Shown one piece after another: positions 34,503-41,766 of a DNA stretch of 64,000 nucleotides. Numbering within the stretch: position 1 is the stretch's first letter; each line of letters opens with the position of its first letter. Made by a program: the position numbers and the translations under genes. This DNA is from JAOZTV01 sp965371805 (GTDB lineage: Bacteria; Acidobacteriota; Aminicenantia; UBA2199), in contig CBDUZW010000017.1 in NCBI GenBank assembly GCA_965371805.1, positions 1 through 64,000 of the forward strand, in the 5' to 3' direction. The notes below the pieces were generated by a model. It was not told the origin of the DNA. It ran no database searches and was given only the letters and a program-made list of their open reading frames with translations.

Positions 34503-36283
34503 AGGTAATACCTTTTCCAATTTAAAAGAGAAATTAAATTAAATAACAATATTCGTTCATTTTCAGTTAACTGTGGCTTGTTGCACAGAATCGAGATAAA
34601 ATTTTGATTTAAATATTCTTCAATAAAATCCTGCTCTTCTTTTATGAGTGTTTTTAATTTTTTCTGATAAATTTTCCCAAGCCGGGGATCACAGGGCAAG
34701 GCGGACTTTTTACGCCTGTAAATTGATTCCGGAAGAATATCCTTAAAAGCCTCGCGTAAACAGTACTTTTCAGTATCATTGTTATAGCCGAATTGCGGTG
34801 GTATAAGTGATGCGGCATTGATCACTGCCCGATTAGCAAAAGGAACTCTAGCTTCAACACTAAAACGCATTGTATGGATATCTCCATTATGTAAAAGACG
34901 TCCCAACCAAAGTTTTACAATCAGATAAGTCATAGCGGCAACTCTGTCTTCGTGATTGCCATTAAACCTATATCCTGCGTTTTCGACCAGTTGCCTAAAT
35001 TCATTATTAAAGTAATTTATCGGTGATAAATTTCTTTGAATTTCAGAAGAGAGGCATTGGCTCCTTGTTTCTGCATCAAAAACGGACATTAAGCCCAATG
35101 GTCCATGATTGATTTGGTTGTTCAAAAGAAAGAAATAACCGAAATGAGTTTCGTCTGCGGCATCTCCAACTATAATAGTTTTTACATGATTTTGAGCTGT
35201 TTTAGACAAAAAATATTGAGACAACTCCTGTTCCCAGACGGGAAGTCTGTCATTAGTTGCAGCCAGGTCAGGTAGTGCTTCAGTCAAATCATTTAAGCTG
35301 GTGTTAACTCGATGTAATTGAATTGGTAGCTGGTCATTCAGCTCTTCAACATAAGGCTTGTCATCAGAAATAACGATAGAGGAATTATCAAAATTTATAT
35401 TATCATGATTATCAAAACGAATTGTGAATGCCTGAACTGGTTTGCTTTCTGCTCTTGTTGCCAAGATTGTTAAAATAGAAGAATCCAGGCCACCACTTAA
35501 GAATGAACCAATTGGAACATCGGCCCTTAATGTGCTATTTACGCTTGATGTTAAGGCATTATACAAGTTGTTTTTACAGTCATTAAAGCTGGATTTTGTC
35601 TCTTGACAGACTTTATAATCATAATAGCTGTTGACTCGGATTTTATCTTTATTAATGGTTAATGTTTGACCTGCTCCAAGATGATTTACATTTTCAAAAA
35701 GAGAGTGCCTGACGCCACTGAGACATGGAATTGTAATGTATTCGGCCAAGGCTATCTGATTGATTTTTAAGCGTGACTTGATTACTTTTAAAATAGCTTT
35801 TGTTTCGGAGGCAAAAATAAATTCTCTACTAGATTTGCAGTAAACAAATGGTTTTACTCCAAGAGGATCTCTCGCGGCAAACCCCGTCAGATTAATGTTG
35901 TCCCATATTAAAAATGCAAACATCCCATCAAAATATTCGACACATCGACTGCCCCAATGGAGATATGCAGCCATAATAACTTCTGTATCTGAGCGAGTTT
36001 GAAATTGATAATTTTTTTTCAGCTGATTTTTAAGTTCGAGATAGTTATACAACTCACCATTATAGGTCAACCAATAGCGCCCTGAATTATCGCTGAATGG
36101 TTGCTTACCTCCATTGATGTCAAGATGGACAAGTCGTGTATGAGTGATAGCCGCCTGGTTCAGATGAACGGTATTCTGTTCGTCCGGACCTCGATGGATA
36201 AGGCTATTTTTCATCCTATCGACCCGCATTAATAGAGTGTCAGAATTATCATCAGAAAATAATATGCCGGCAATGCCACACAT
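34499..36283 (-). CDS. asparagine-synthetase-type glutamine amidotransferase/ligase
   Basis: The 594-residue protein has Cys2 as the glutaminase nucleophile (MCGIAGILFSDD), RGPDEQ, the YNGELYNYLELK block and the synthetase PP-loop GSFLSGGLDSSILTI near residue 262. AsnB enzymes activate a carboxylate with ATP and amidate it. In secondary metabolite clusters such homologues make amides or beta-lactams from non-aspartate substrates. It lies one base after the nucleotidyltransferase gene and overlaps the glycosyltransferase gene. Context suggests it amidates the acid produced in the cassette rather than making asparagine. Confidence 0.88.
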   Translation of the reverse strand: MCGIAGILFSDDNSDTLLMRVDRMKNSLIHRGPDEQNTVHLNQAAITHTRLVHLDINGGKQPFSDNSGRYWLTYNGELYNYLELKNQLKKNYQFQTRSDTEVIMAAYLHWGSRCVEYFDGMFAFLIWDNINLTGFAARDPLGVKPFVYCKSSREFIFASETKAILKVIKSRLKINQIALAEYITIPCLSGVRHSLFENVNHLGAGQTLTINKDKIRVNSYYDYKVCQETKSSFNDCKNNLYNALTSSVNSTLRADVPIGSFLSGGLDSSILTILATRAESKPVQAFTIRFDNHDNINFDNSSIVISDDKPYVEELNDQLPIQLHRVNTSLNDLTEALPDLAATNDRLPVWEQELSQYFLSKTAQNHVKTIIVGDAADETHFGYFFLLNNQINHGPLGLMSVFDAETRSQCLSSEIQRNLSPINYFNNEFRQLVENAGYRFNGNHEDRVAAMTYLIVKLWLGRLLHNGDIHTMRFSVEARVPFANRAVINAASLIPPQFGYNNDTEKYCLREAFKDILPESIYRRKKSALPCDPRLGKIYQKKLKTLIKEEQDFIEEYLNQNFISILCNKPQLTENERILLFNLISLLNWKRYYL

Positions 36284-36284
36284 T

Positions 36285-37253
36285 TTATCTTACTCCTTCT
36301 ATTTTTTTTTTATCCGCATCATTGCGTTTTTCTTTAGTAGCAATTAGCTTTAATCGCTTTAAAGCAGGGGATTGCTTTAATGTCTCAAGCGATTCAGCTG
36401 GAATGTACGGGGTAATATCTTCATCATTAATAATTTTGCTTCTTATCATAGTCCCGCTAATGTTTATACTCTTATGTAACTCAACAGTTGGGATAGAAAA
36501 CATTTCTGCCATAGCTTTCAAAATGGGGTTATTGCTATACAGCGTTTGAAAAGCTGGAAACAGTTTTGTTAACATAAAAAAATTTTCGGCATCATATTTT
36601 TCATAAGGCACTCCTGCAAGGAAATATCTCCCTTTGGCTGTTTGCTCGAGATAGGGCTGGATTATTTCAATTCTTTCGCCAGCGGTTGCGGGATTATCTA
36701 AAGAAAAAGCTTGGTTTGCTTTTGCTAAAACAATAATAATCTCATCCTGTTCCGCAAGCATTTTCTGAATATGCGCGGCATGACCTTTGTGGAAAAACTG
36801 GGTGCGGGTGATAAATATACCACGTTTAATGTTTGAATCAATTTTATTGAAAACAGAATTTGATCTGTCTTCTAGATCTGCAATTAATATATTGCAATTA
36901 AGCGTTTTTTTATAGAATGTGCTTTGCTCTCTATTTCTACAAATAATAGTATCAAAATGAGGTGTGATGATTTTAAGACGATATGCTGCTTGCAAGTCCA
37001 TCACAGTTTCATTTTTAAATGGAAGAATATAAAACGGTTTTTTAAGTCCCACTTTAAGGACGGTTGATAGTAATTCTGTTCGCTCTCCAGCGCTTAGTAG
37101 CGCTGTTGGTTGATAAACTTTTAATGTGCCTGTTATGGCAAAAATAAGTTCATCGAAAATCTCTTCCAATGCTTTTATTGTAGCTAATTGTTTATTGCTC
37201 AATGTTTGAAATGAATCAATAATTAATGCTCTTTTTATATTATTATAACTCAT
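36285..37253 (-). CDS. tandem NadM-like nucleotidyltransferase
   Basis: The 322-residue protein contains two copies of the nucleotidyltransferase fold. The C-terminal copy (about 135-290) is complete: FITRTQFFHKGHAAHIQKML with the HxGH motif, FSLDNPATAGERIEII, YSNNPILKAMAE and ISGTMIRSKI. This is close to archaeal-type NMN adenylyltransferase. The N-terminal copy (about 8-130) has lost the metal/nucleotide motif (DSFQTLSNKQLATIKALE). GAGGT eight bases before the ATG at 37253 fixes the start, overlapping the kinase gene by 11 bases. It would join a nucleotide to a phosphorylated intermediate, perhaps the product of the adjacent kinase. Confidence 0.82.
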   Translation of the reverse strand: MSYNNIKRALIIDSFQTLSNKQLATIKALEEIFDELIFAITGTLKVYQPTALLSAGERTELLSTVLKVGLKKPFYILPFKNETVMDLQAAYRLKIITPHFDTIICRNREQSTFYKKTLNCNILIADLEDRSNSVFNKIDSNIKRGIFITRTQFFHKGHAAHIQKMLAEQDEIIIVLAKANQAFSLDNPATAGERIEIIQPYLEQTAKGRYFLAGVPYEKYDAENFFMLTKLFPAFQTLYSNNPILKAMAEMFSIPTVELHKSINISGTMIRSKIINDEDITPYIPAESLETLKQSPALKRLKLIATKEKRNDADKKKIEGVR

Positions 37254-38229
37254 AATTAAGTACCTCATTAAATGATGCCATAAAACCAATTTCAGGAATT
37301 AGTTCCCATACATTATTCTGTGCACATAAAAGGTGCATAATGGCTTGATCAAGGCAGAATATTGCCAACCATATGTTTAAATTTTGCGGGTCGAGTAATG
37401 GTGCTCGCGTGTTTTTTGTCAATGTTTTATAAAACTCAAGACCTTTCAGCATTTGTTTTTTATTGTATTGAAACTGTTGATCAGACCGACTGAAGCGACA
37501 TATACTGAAAAGAGCAAATATAAGGTCAAGTTCTTTCAGAGAGTATTTTACATTGTCAAAATCAACAATTCCACTCAGCTGGTTATTCTCAAACAGAATA
37601 TTTTCCAATTGCAGATCAGCATGAATCCATTGCAATGTTTGAGCATCAGACAATAATTTATCTGCATGATAGATGATGTTTCTACTTTGCTTTAAGAATG
37701 GCGTTAAATCAGTAATCCCGACATTAAAAAGATTGTTTTGTAAAATCTGGTTTTCTTGTTTAATTGTATTCAGTTTTTCTTTTAAAAAAAATATTGGGTC
37801 GCTGATGGGTTCTTCTATATGTTTTGTTGCATTGTGCAGCTTGTTAAGTAGAGTGAGAATGTTAAATAACTCCTGATCCTTGCACTGCTCATACCATTGA
37901 TACTTTACTTCACCGGGTAACTTATGATAAAGGTGTGCAAACCTCCTTCTATTATTGCGGAATTCGCAACGTTTATTTCCTCGACTGGTTGCTACCAATT
38001 CAGGAACCGGTAATTGCACATAATCTGTGTTTAGAAAAGAAAGAAGCTTTTCTTCATTTTTGACCTGCTCAATAGACTTCCCTGACCAGGATATCCTTAG
38101 GATATAATCAGATTCAGCCTTTATCAGATAGGATTGATTTGTATAGCCACGGGAGACTGGCTCAACCTGCTGAACCTTTATCAGGTAGTTGCTTTCTAGT
38201 AATTCAATTATTGTTGCTTGATTTACCAT
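37243..38229 (-). CDS. APH/homoserine-kinase-II-like phosphotransferase
   Basis: The 328-residue protein has the eukaryotic-kinase-like fold: VSRGYTNQSYLIKAESDYIL for the nucleotide loop, the catalytic WIHADLQLENILFE and the metal-binding GIVDFDNV. Relatives phosphorylate aminoglycosides, choline, methylthioribose or homoserine. In front of a nucleotidyltransferase, a small-molecule kinase is plausible (compare choline kinase plus cytidylyltransferase pairs). A resistance role against the cassette product is an alternative. It starts two bases after the Nudix gene stop, with GAGAT as a weak ribosome site. Confidence 0.82.
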   Translation of the reverse strand: MVNQATIIELLESNYLIKVQQVEPVSRGYTNQSYLIKAESDYILRISWSGKSIEQVKNEEKLLSFLNTDYVQLPVPELVATSRGNKRCEFRNNRRRFAHLYHKLPGEVKYQWYEQCKDQELFNILTLLNKLHNATKHIEEPISDPIFFLKEKLNTIKQENQILQNNLFNVGITDLTPFLKQSRNIIYHADKLLSDAQTLQWIHADLQLENILFENNQLSGIVDFDNVKYSLKELDLIFALFSICRFSRSDQQFQYNKKQMLKGLEFYKTLTKNTRAPLLDPQNLNIWLAIFCLDQAIMHLLCAQNNVWELIPEIGFMASFNEVLNYEL

Positions 38230-38231
38230 TT

Positions 38232-38921
38232 TTAAATCTCAAAGTTAAATCCCTGTTTCACTAACTCATTATAGATCTCTTCATCAAACCTATAAAGCCT
38301 AGCGGCCCGGTGAGCAACATCCTGCTGGATTTCATCCAGTTCCTCCAGAAAACCCATTTTCAAGATCTTTTTCCTAAAATTGCGTTTATCTATCTTTTTA
38401 TTGAGAACTGTCATGTAAAGATGTTGCAACTTTGAGAGAGTAAACTTTCTTGGCAATAGCTCAAAACCGATTGGTTGATAACGTAGCTTACCTTTAAGCC
38501 TTTCAAGAGCCATTGATAAAATATCTTCATGATCAAAGGCCAATTGAGGAGTATCTTCTACATCAAACCAACAGGCATTACTAGCGTCAGTGTCAGCTTT
38601 GAGCTTATGCTCGAATAAATTCACTAAAGCATAATAAGCAACACTGACAACTCTTTCCCGTGGGTCTCTTTTTACTGCTCCATATGTATAAAGCTGCTCC
38701 AGAAAGACTTTCTTAACTCCGGTCTCTTCTTGCAGTTCACGCATTGCAGCCTCTTCTAAAGATTCCTCTAGATTGACAAATCCACCTGGCAGAGCCCATT
38801 TTTCCTTGAAGGGATCAAGTTTTCTTTGGATCAATAAAACTTTTAAATCATTTTCATCTAATCCAAAAACTACGCAATCAACAGTTAGAGCCGGCCTGGG
38901 GTATTTATAAGTATAAGCCAT
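38232..38921 (-). CDS. NrtR-like Nudix transcriptional regulator
   Basis: The protein (229 residues) has an N-terminal Nudix domain (PALTVDCVVFGLDENDLKVL; GGFVNLEESLEEAAMRELQE as the Nudix box, then ETGVKK) and a C-terminal winged-helix region (LPRKFTLSKLQHLYMTVLNK; NFRKKILKMGFL). That is the NrtR architecture, where the Nudix domain senses ADP-ribose-like or NAD-related ligands. AGGAGG six bases before the ATG at 38921 decides the start. A GTG at 38972 would add 17 residues and would lie inside the promoter. It is the first gene of the cassette, directly downstream of the palindromic promoter. Confidence 0.88.
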   Translation of the reverse strand: MAYTYKYPRPALTVDCVVFGLDENDLKVLLIQRKLDPFKEKWALPGGFVNLEESLEEAAMRELQEETGVKKVFLEQLYTYGAVKRDPRERVVSVAYYALVNLFEHKLKADTDASNACWFDVEDTPQLAFDHEDILSMALERLKGKLRYQPIGFELLPRKFTLSKLQHLYMTVLNKKIDKRNFRKKILKMGFLEELDEIQQDVAHRAARLYRFDEEIYNELVKQGFNFEI

Positions 38922-38951
38922 TCCATACCTCCTTAGTGTTTCTTCTACATC

Positions 38952-38980
38952 ATCATAGTGTAATGTTGACACTAAGTCAA
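38952..38980 (-). promoter_or_regulatory. cassette promoter with a palindromic operator in the spacer
   Basis: On the minus strand TTGACT (38975-38980) and TATGAT (38952-38957) are spaced by 17 bases. TAGTGT-N7-ACACTA (38956-38974) fills this spacer and is a perfect 6-bp inverted repeat. This is the expected place for autorepression by the Nudix regulator it precedes. Confidence 0.8.
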
Positions 38981-39037
38981 GAGCTTTTGTTTGTATTTTT
39001 TTTATTTTTTTGTATTATAGTAGATGCTTCCACTGGT

Positions 39038-40037
39038 CCTAATTATAAATTAGATAATATATTTTCAATAATCTCTTCGTCCCTTTTTAGAGCAATAGAT
39101 AATAGTTTGTTTGAATTAGACTCAGATTCAATTCTTTCCTGTTTGAGAAAATTATATATTGTAAGAAATGAATTAAACCTGTCATTTTCTTTTATGTAGT
39201 CAAAAAAACCTTTATTGCCAACAGTATTCTCATTTAATAATAATCTGTTTAAATGATTAAATTTTGTTACAACCTTTTCTGCAAAGAAAAGATCATATTT
39301 AGATTTTTTTGATTTGAGTTTTGCTTTATATTTAATTTGATCCAATCTATCTGATTTAGTTAATTTTAAATTTAATGGAGTAGAAGAGTAGGGGACAAGA
39401 AATGGCGCATGTGCAAGAACATCAAAGTATTTGAATTTATTTCTAAGATTATCAATAATAATAAACTCATTTATGAACTCATTCCAGGTTGAATCAGGGT
39501 CACTACTTATCCAATAATGGATGTTCTTGATTTTTTTATCTTCAAAAGTTTTTATTAATTTTAACAAATCATTTAGTTCAGGAATAAATTTAGCTAACTT
39601 CTTTCCTCTGGTTTTAGTAAATGCATCTGTACCAAGCCAAATCAATGGGTCATCTGAAACAAATAGTTCTTTATCATCTATTATTGATATTATTTCATAA
39701 TCAATGTCATCATTACTAAAAAATGAATGAATTGATGTTTGAATACCCCAGAGTTTGAAATTATTGTTTTTGATAATTGTAAATATTTTTTTTGCATATT
39801 CTTTCTCTTGAAGAATATCATCGTCATTGATATTTAATGTTCTGCATTCATCAGAAGAAAAACCAGCATCATTAATTTTTTCAGACATTGAAAAAAGCAG
39901 TTTTTCAAATTTATCAGGTTCTACTTTTCTGAATACTTTTCCCTGTACTTTTGAGCAAAAAACACAACTTCTTCTGCATCCTCTTGAGATATTGATCTCA
40001 AGTCCTCTTTTTAGTTGAGAGTCTTTTGTGAAATTTA
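39038..40037. repeat. direct repeat B (3' half of the radical-SAM gene)
   Basis: The 3' end of the radical-SAM gene is repeated in the same orientation at 29514-30512, offset by 9526 bases. One tract of about 302 bases (39224-39525) is identical to 29698-29999; the other parts differ by scattered substitutions. The two repeats bound the seven-gene cassette. Confidence 0.9.
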
Positions 40038-40839
40038 AATTAAAGTTAAATTTATTAAAATTTTCCGGTCTGTTTATATAATCTATATCAGATATAACTA
40101 ACAACCCCGGGAGGTTTAAAATAAATCCTTTATATATTAGAATTGGATCTAATTTACCCTGGGATAAAAGTTTCAATATTTCAGGAAAAACCATTTCAGC
40201 TTCTCCTCTTATTAAAAGATTAATATTTTTGAGGTGATAGGCAGTTCTAAGAGGTAGGAGGGTTACCATTGGACCACCTCCAACAATAAAACCTGAATAT
40301 GATTTAGAAAAATTTTCAAGAAATGAGCTTATTTCAATAAACAAATCCTCAAATATAGATATACCTGTAACATTATATTTGAAAAAGTCATTATCAATTT
40401 GTTTTGTAGGAAGAATAAGTTTTTTAACATCTACATGAATATTATTATTTGCTAAAGCTGATCCCAGATAAATAGATGAAGCAGGAAGTTCTATGCTATT
40501 CCATCTTTTATCTGTTATTAATGCGGGATATAATAGGTTAACACTGTCTGTACTAATTTTATTAAATAAATTGTCAAATTCAATTGTTTTATCAGACTTA
40601 ACTATATTACCTTTTATTATGCAAGAATTAAGTTCAAGTATTATTTCGTCTTTTGGCTCATTAATATAATATTGATTAAAAAGAAATTTTGTATTAAAAA
40701 TTATATGTATTTTTAATAAATCTTTAGGAAAAACCTTTGATATTGAATCAACCTTTTTTGAGAGATCAGGCAAAGAGTCGAGTAATTCCTCGTAAATAAA
40801 ATCATTACTATCATATCTGATTATCCACTTTTTATTCAT
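39043..40839 (-). CDS. B12-binding-like radical SAM protein
   Basis: The 598-residue protein has an N-terminal Rossmann-like domain (VGGGPMVTLLPLRTAYHLKN then LIRGEAEMVFPEILKLLSQG). It resembles a cobalamin-binding domain but lacks a visible DxHxxG. A radical SAM domain follows, with INISRGCRRSCVFCSKVQGK near residue 285 and a long C-terminal part. Such proteins perform methylations or other radical chemistry on small molecules or lipids; the substrate is unknown. It starts 13 bases after the phosphatase gene stop with no strong ribosome site. Its 3' half (39038-40040) is repeated at 29514-30512. Confidence 0.85.
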   Translation of the reverse strand: MNKKWIIRYDSNDFIYEELLDSLPDLSKKVDSISKVFPKDLLKIHIIFNTKFLFNQYYINEPKDEIILELNSCIIKGNIVKSDKTIEFDNLFNKISTDSVNLLYPALITDKRWNSIELPASSIYLGSALANNNIHVDVKKLILPTKQIDNDFFKYNVTGISIFEDLFIEISSFLENFSKSYSGFIVGGGPMVTLLPLRTAYHLKNINLLIRGEAEMVFPEILKLLSQGKLDPILIYKGFILNLPGLLVISDIDYINRPENFNKFNFNLNFTKDSQLKRGLEINISRGCRRSCVFCSKVQGKVFRKVEPDKFEKLLFSMSEKINDAGFSSDECRTLNINDDDILQEKEYAKKIFTIIKNNNFKLWGIQTSIHSFFSNDDIDYEIISIIDDKELFVSDDPLIWLGTDAFTKTRGKKLAKFIPELNDLLKLIKTFEDKKIKNIHYWISSDPDSTWNEFINEFIIIDNLRNKFKYFDVLAHAPFLVPYSSTPLNLKLTKSDRLDQIKYKAKLKSKKSKYDLFFAEKVVTKFNHLNRLLLNENTVGNKGFFDYIKENDRFNSFLTIYNFLKQERIESESNSNKLLSIALKRDEEIIENILSNL

Positions 40840-40852
40840 TTGGAAAAGCTAA

Positions 40853-41698
40853 TTATTTTTCTGGATACTTTAAAACTATTCCGTAACTACTTTCTTTATG
40901 TATATTTTCTCTCTCATTTTCTGGTTTGTAATGAACAACCAATACTGTAATATTATCATGGCCGCCCTCCATGTTTGCTTTATGGATTAAATCAGTGCAG
41001 ATATCTTTTACAGGTTTTGGTAGGAAAAGTATACTTTGAATATCCATATCAGAAACTGTATCCCATAATCCATCAGAACATAGGAGGAGTTTAGTTCCGG
41101 GCTCTAATTTATATGTAAGGTATTCAGGAGCTATTTTCATTGGAGCCCCGATTGCTTGTCTGAGTTGGTTTTTCATAGAGCTGCTTCTTGCCTCTTCGAG
41201 AGTCATTCTTCCTTGTTTTACAAGTTCCATAACCTGGCTATGATCAGTTGTTAAGAGTTTAAGTTGATTATTAATTAAAATATATCCTCTTGTATCCCCA
41301 ACATGACATATATGCAATAAATCATCATCAATAAATGCAATAATAATTGTACATCCCATTCCTTTAAATTCAGGTTTTTCTTTTTGTAAATCCAGAACTA
41401 TTTTATGTGAATTCAGTACACTGTAAATAAGAGCTTTTTTTATTAAATCAGAATTTCCCTTCATTTTATCAATTCTCTCAGTTGTAAAATATTTTTCAAT
41501 TGATTTTGAGGCATTAAAACTAGCAACTTCACCAGCATTTTGTCCACCCATTCCATCTGAAACAATGTATAGGTTTTTTTCCGGCAATACTATAAAATAA
41601 TCTTCGTTATTATCTCTGATCTTACCAACGTCGGTAGAGCCGGAGATGTTTTTACCTCCATATCCTTTCTTTTTTATAATAAATTTTCCAATGTCCAT
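40853..41698 (-). CDS. PP2C-type serine/threonine phosphatase
   Basis: The 281-residue protein contains GSTDVGKIRDNNEDYFIV, YIVSDGMGGQNAGEVASFNA, CHVGDTRGYILINNQLKLLT and LLLCSDGLWDTVSDMDIQ, with a terminal HDNITVLVV. These are the metal-binding motifs of Stp-type PP2C phosphatases. It would remove phosphates from serine/threonine-phosphorylated proteins in the cytoplasm. No Hanks-type kinase gene is adjacent. It is immediately upstream of the radical-SAM gene and probably co-transcribed. Confidence 0.9.
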   Translation of the reverse strand: MDIGKFIIKKKGYGGKNISGSTDVGKIRDNNEDYFIVLPEKNLYIVSDGMGGQNAGEVASFNASKSIEKYFTTERIDKMKGNSDLIKKALIYSVLNSHKIVLDLQKEKPEFKGMGCTIIIAFIDDDLLHICHVGDTRGYILINNQLKLLTTDHSQVMELVKQGRMTLEEARSSSMKNQLRQAIGAPMKIAPEYLTYKLEPGTKLLLCSDGLWDTVSDMDIQSILFLPKPVKDICTDLIHKANMEGGHDNITVLVVHYKPENERENIHKESSYGIVLKYPEK

Positions 41699-41766
41699 AT
41701 TAATTGTTAATTATATCAGAAAGTATAGAAATGTAAAACTCTGATATGACAGTTTTTTTTATATTT

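Noticed and set aside
38922..38972. 17-residue N-terminal extension of the Nudix regulator
   Set aside because: Would translate through the promoter -10 region; AGGAGG before ATG 38921 gives the normal NrtR start.
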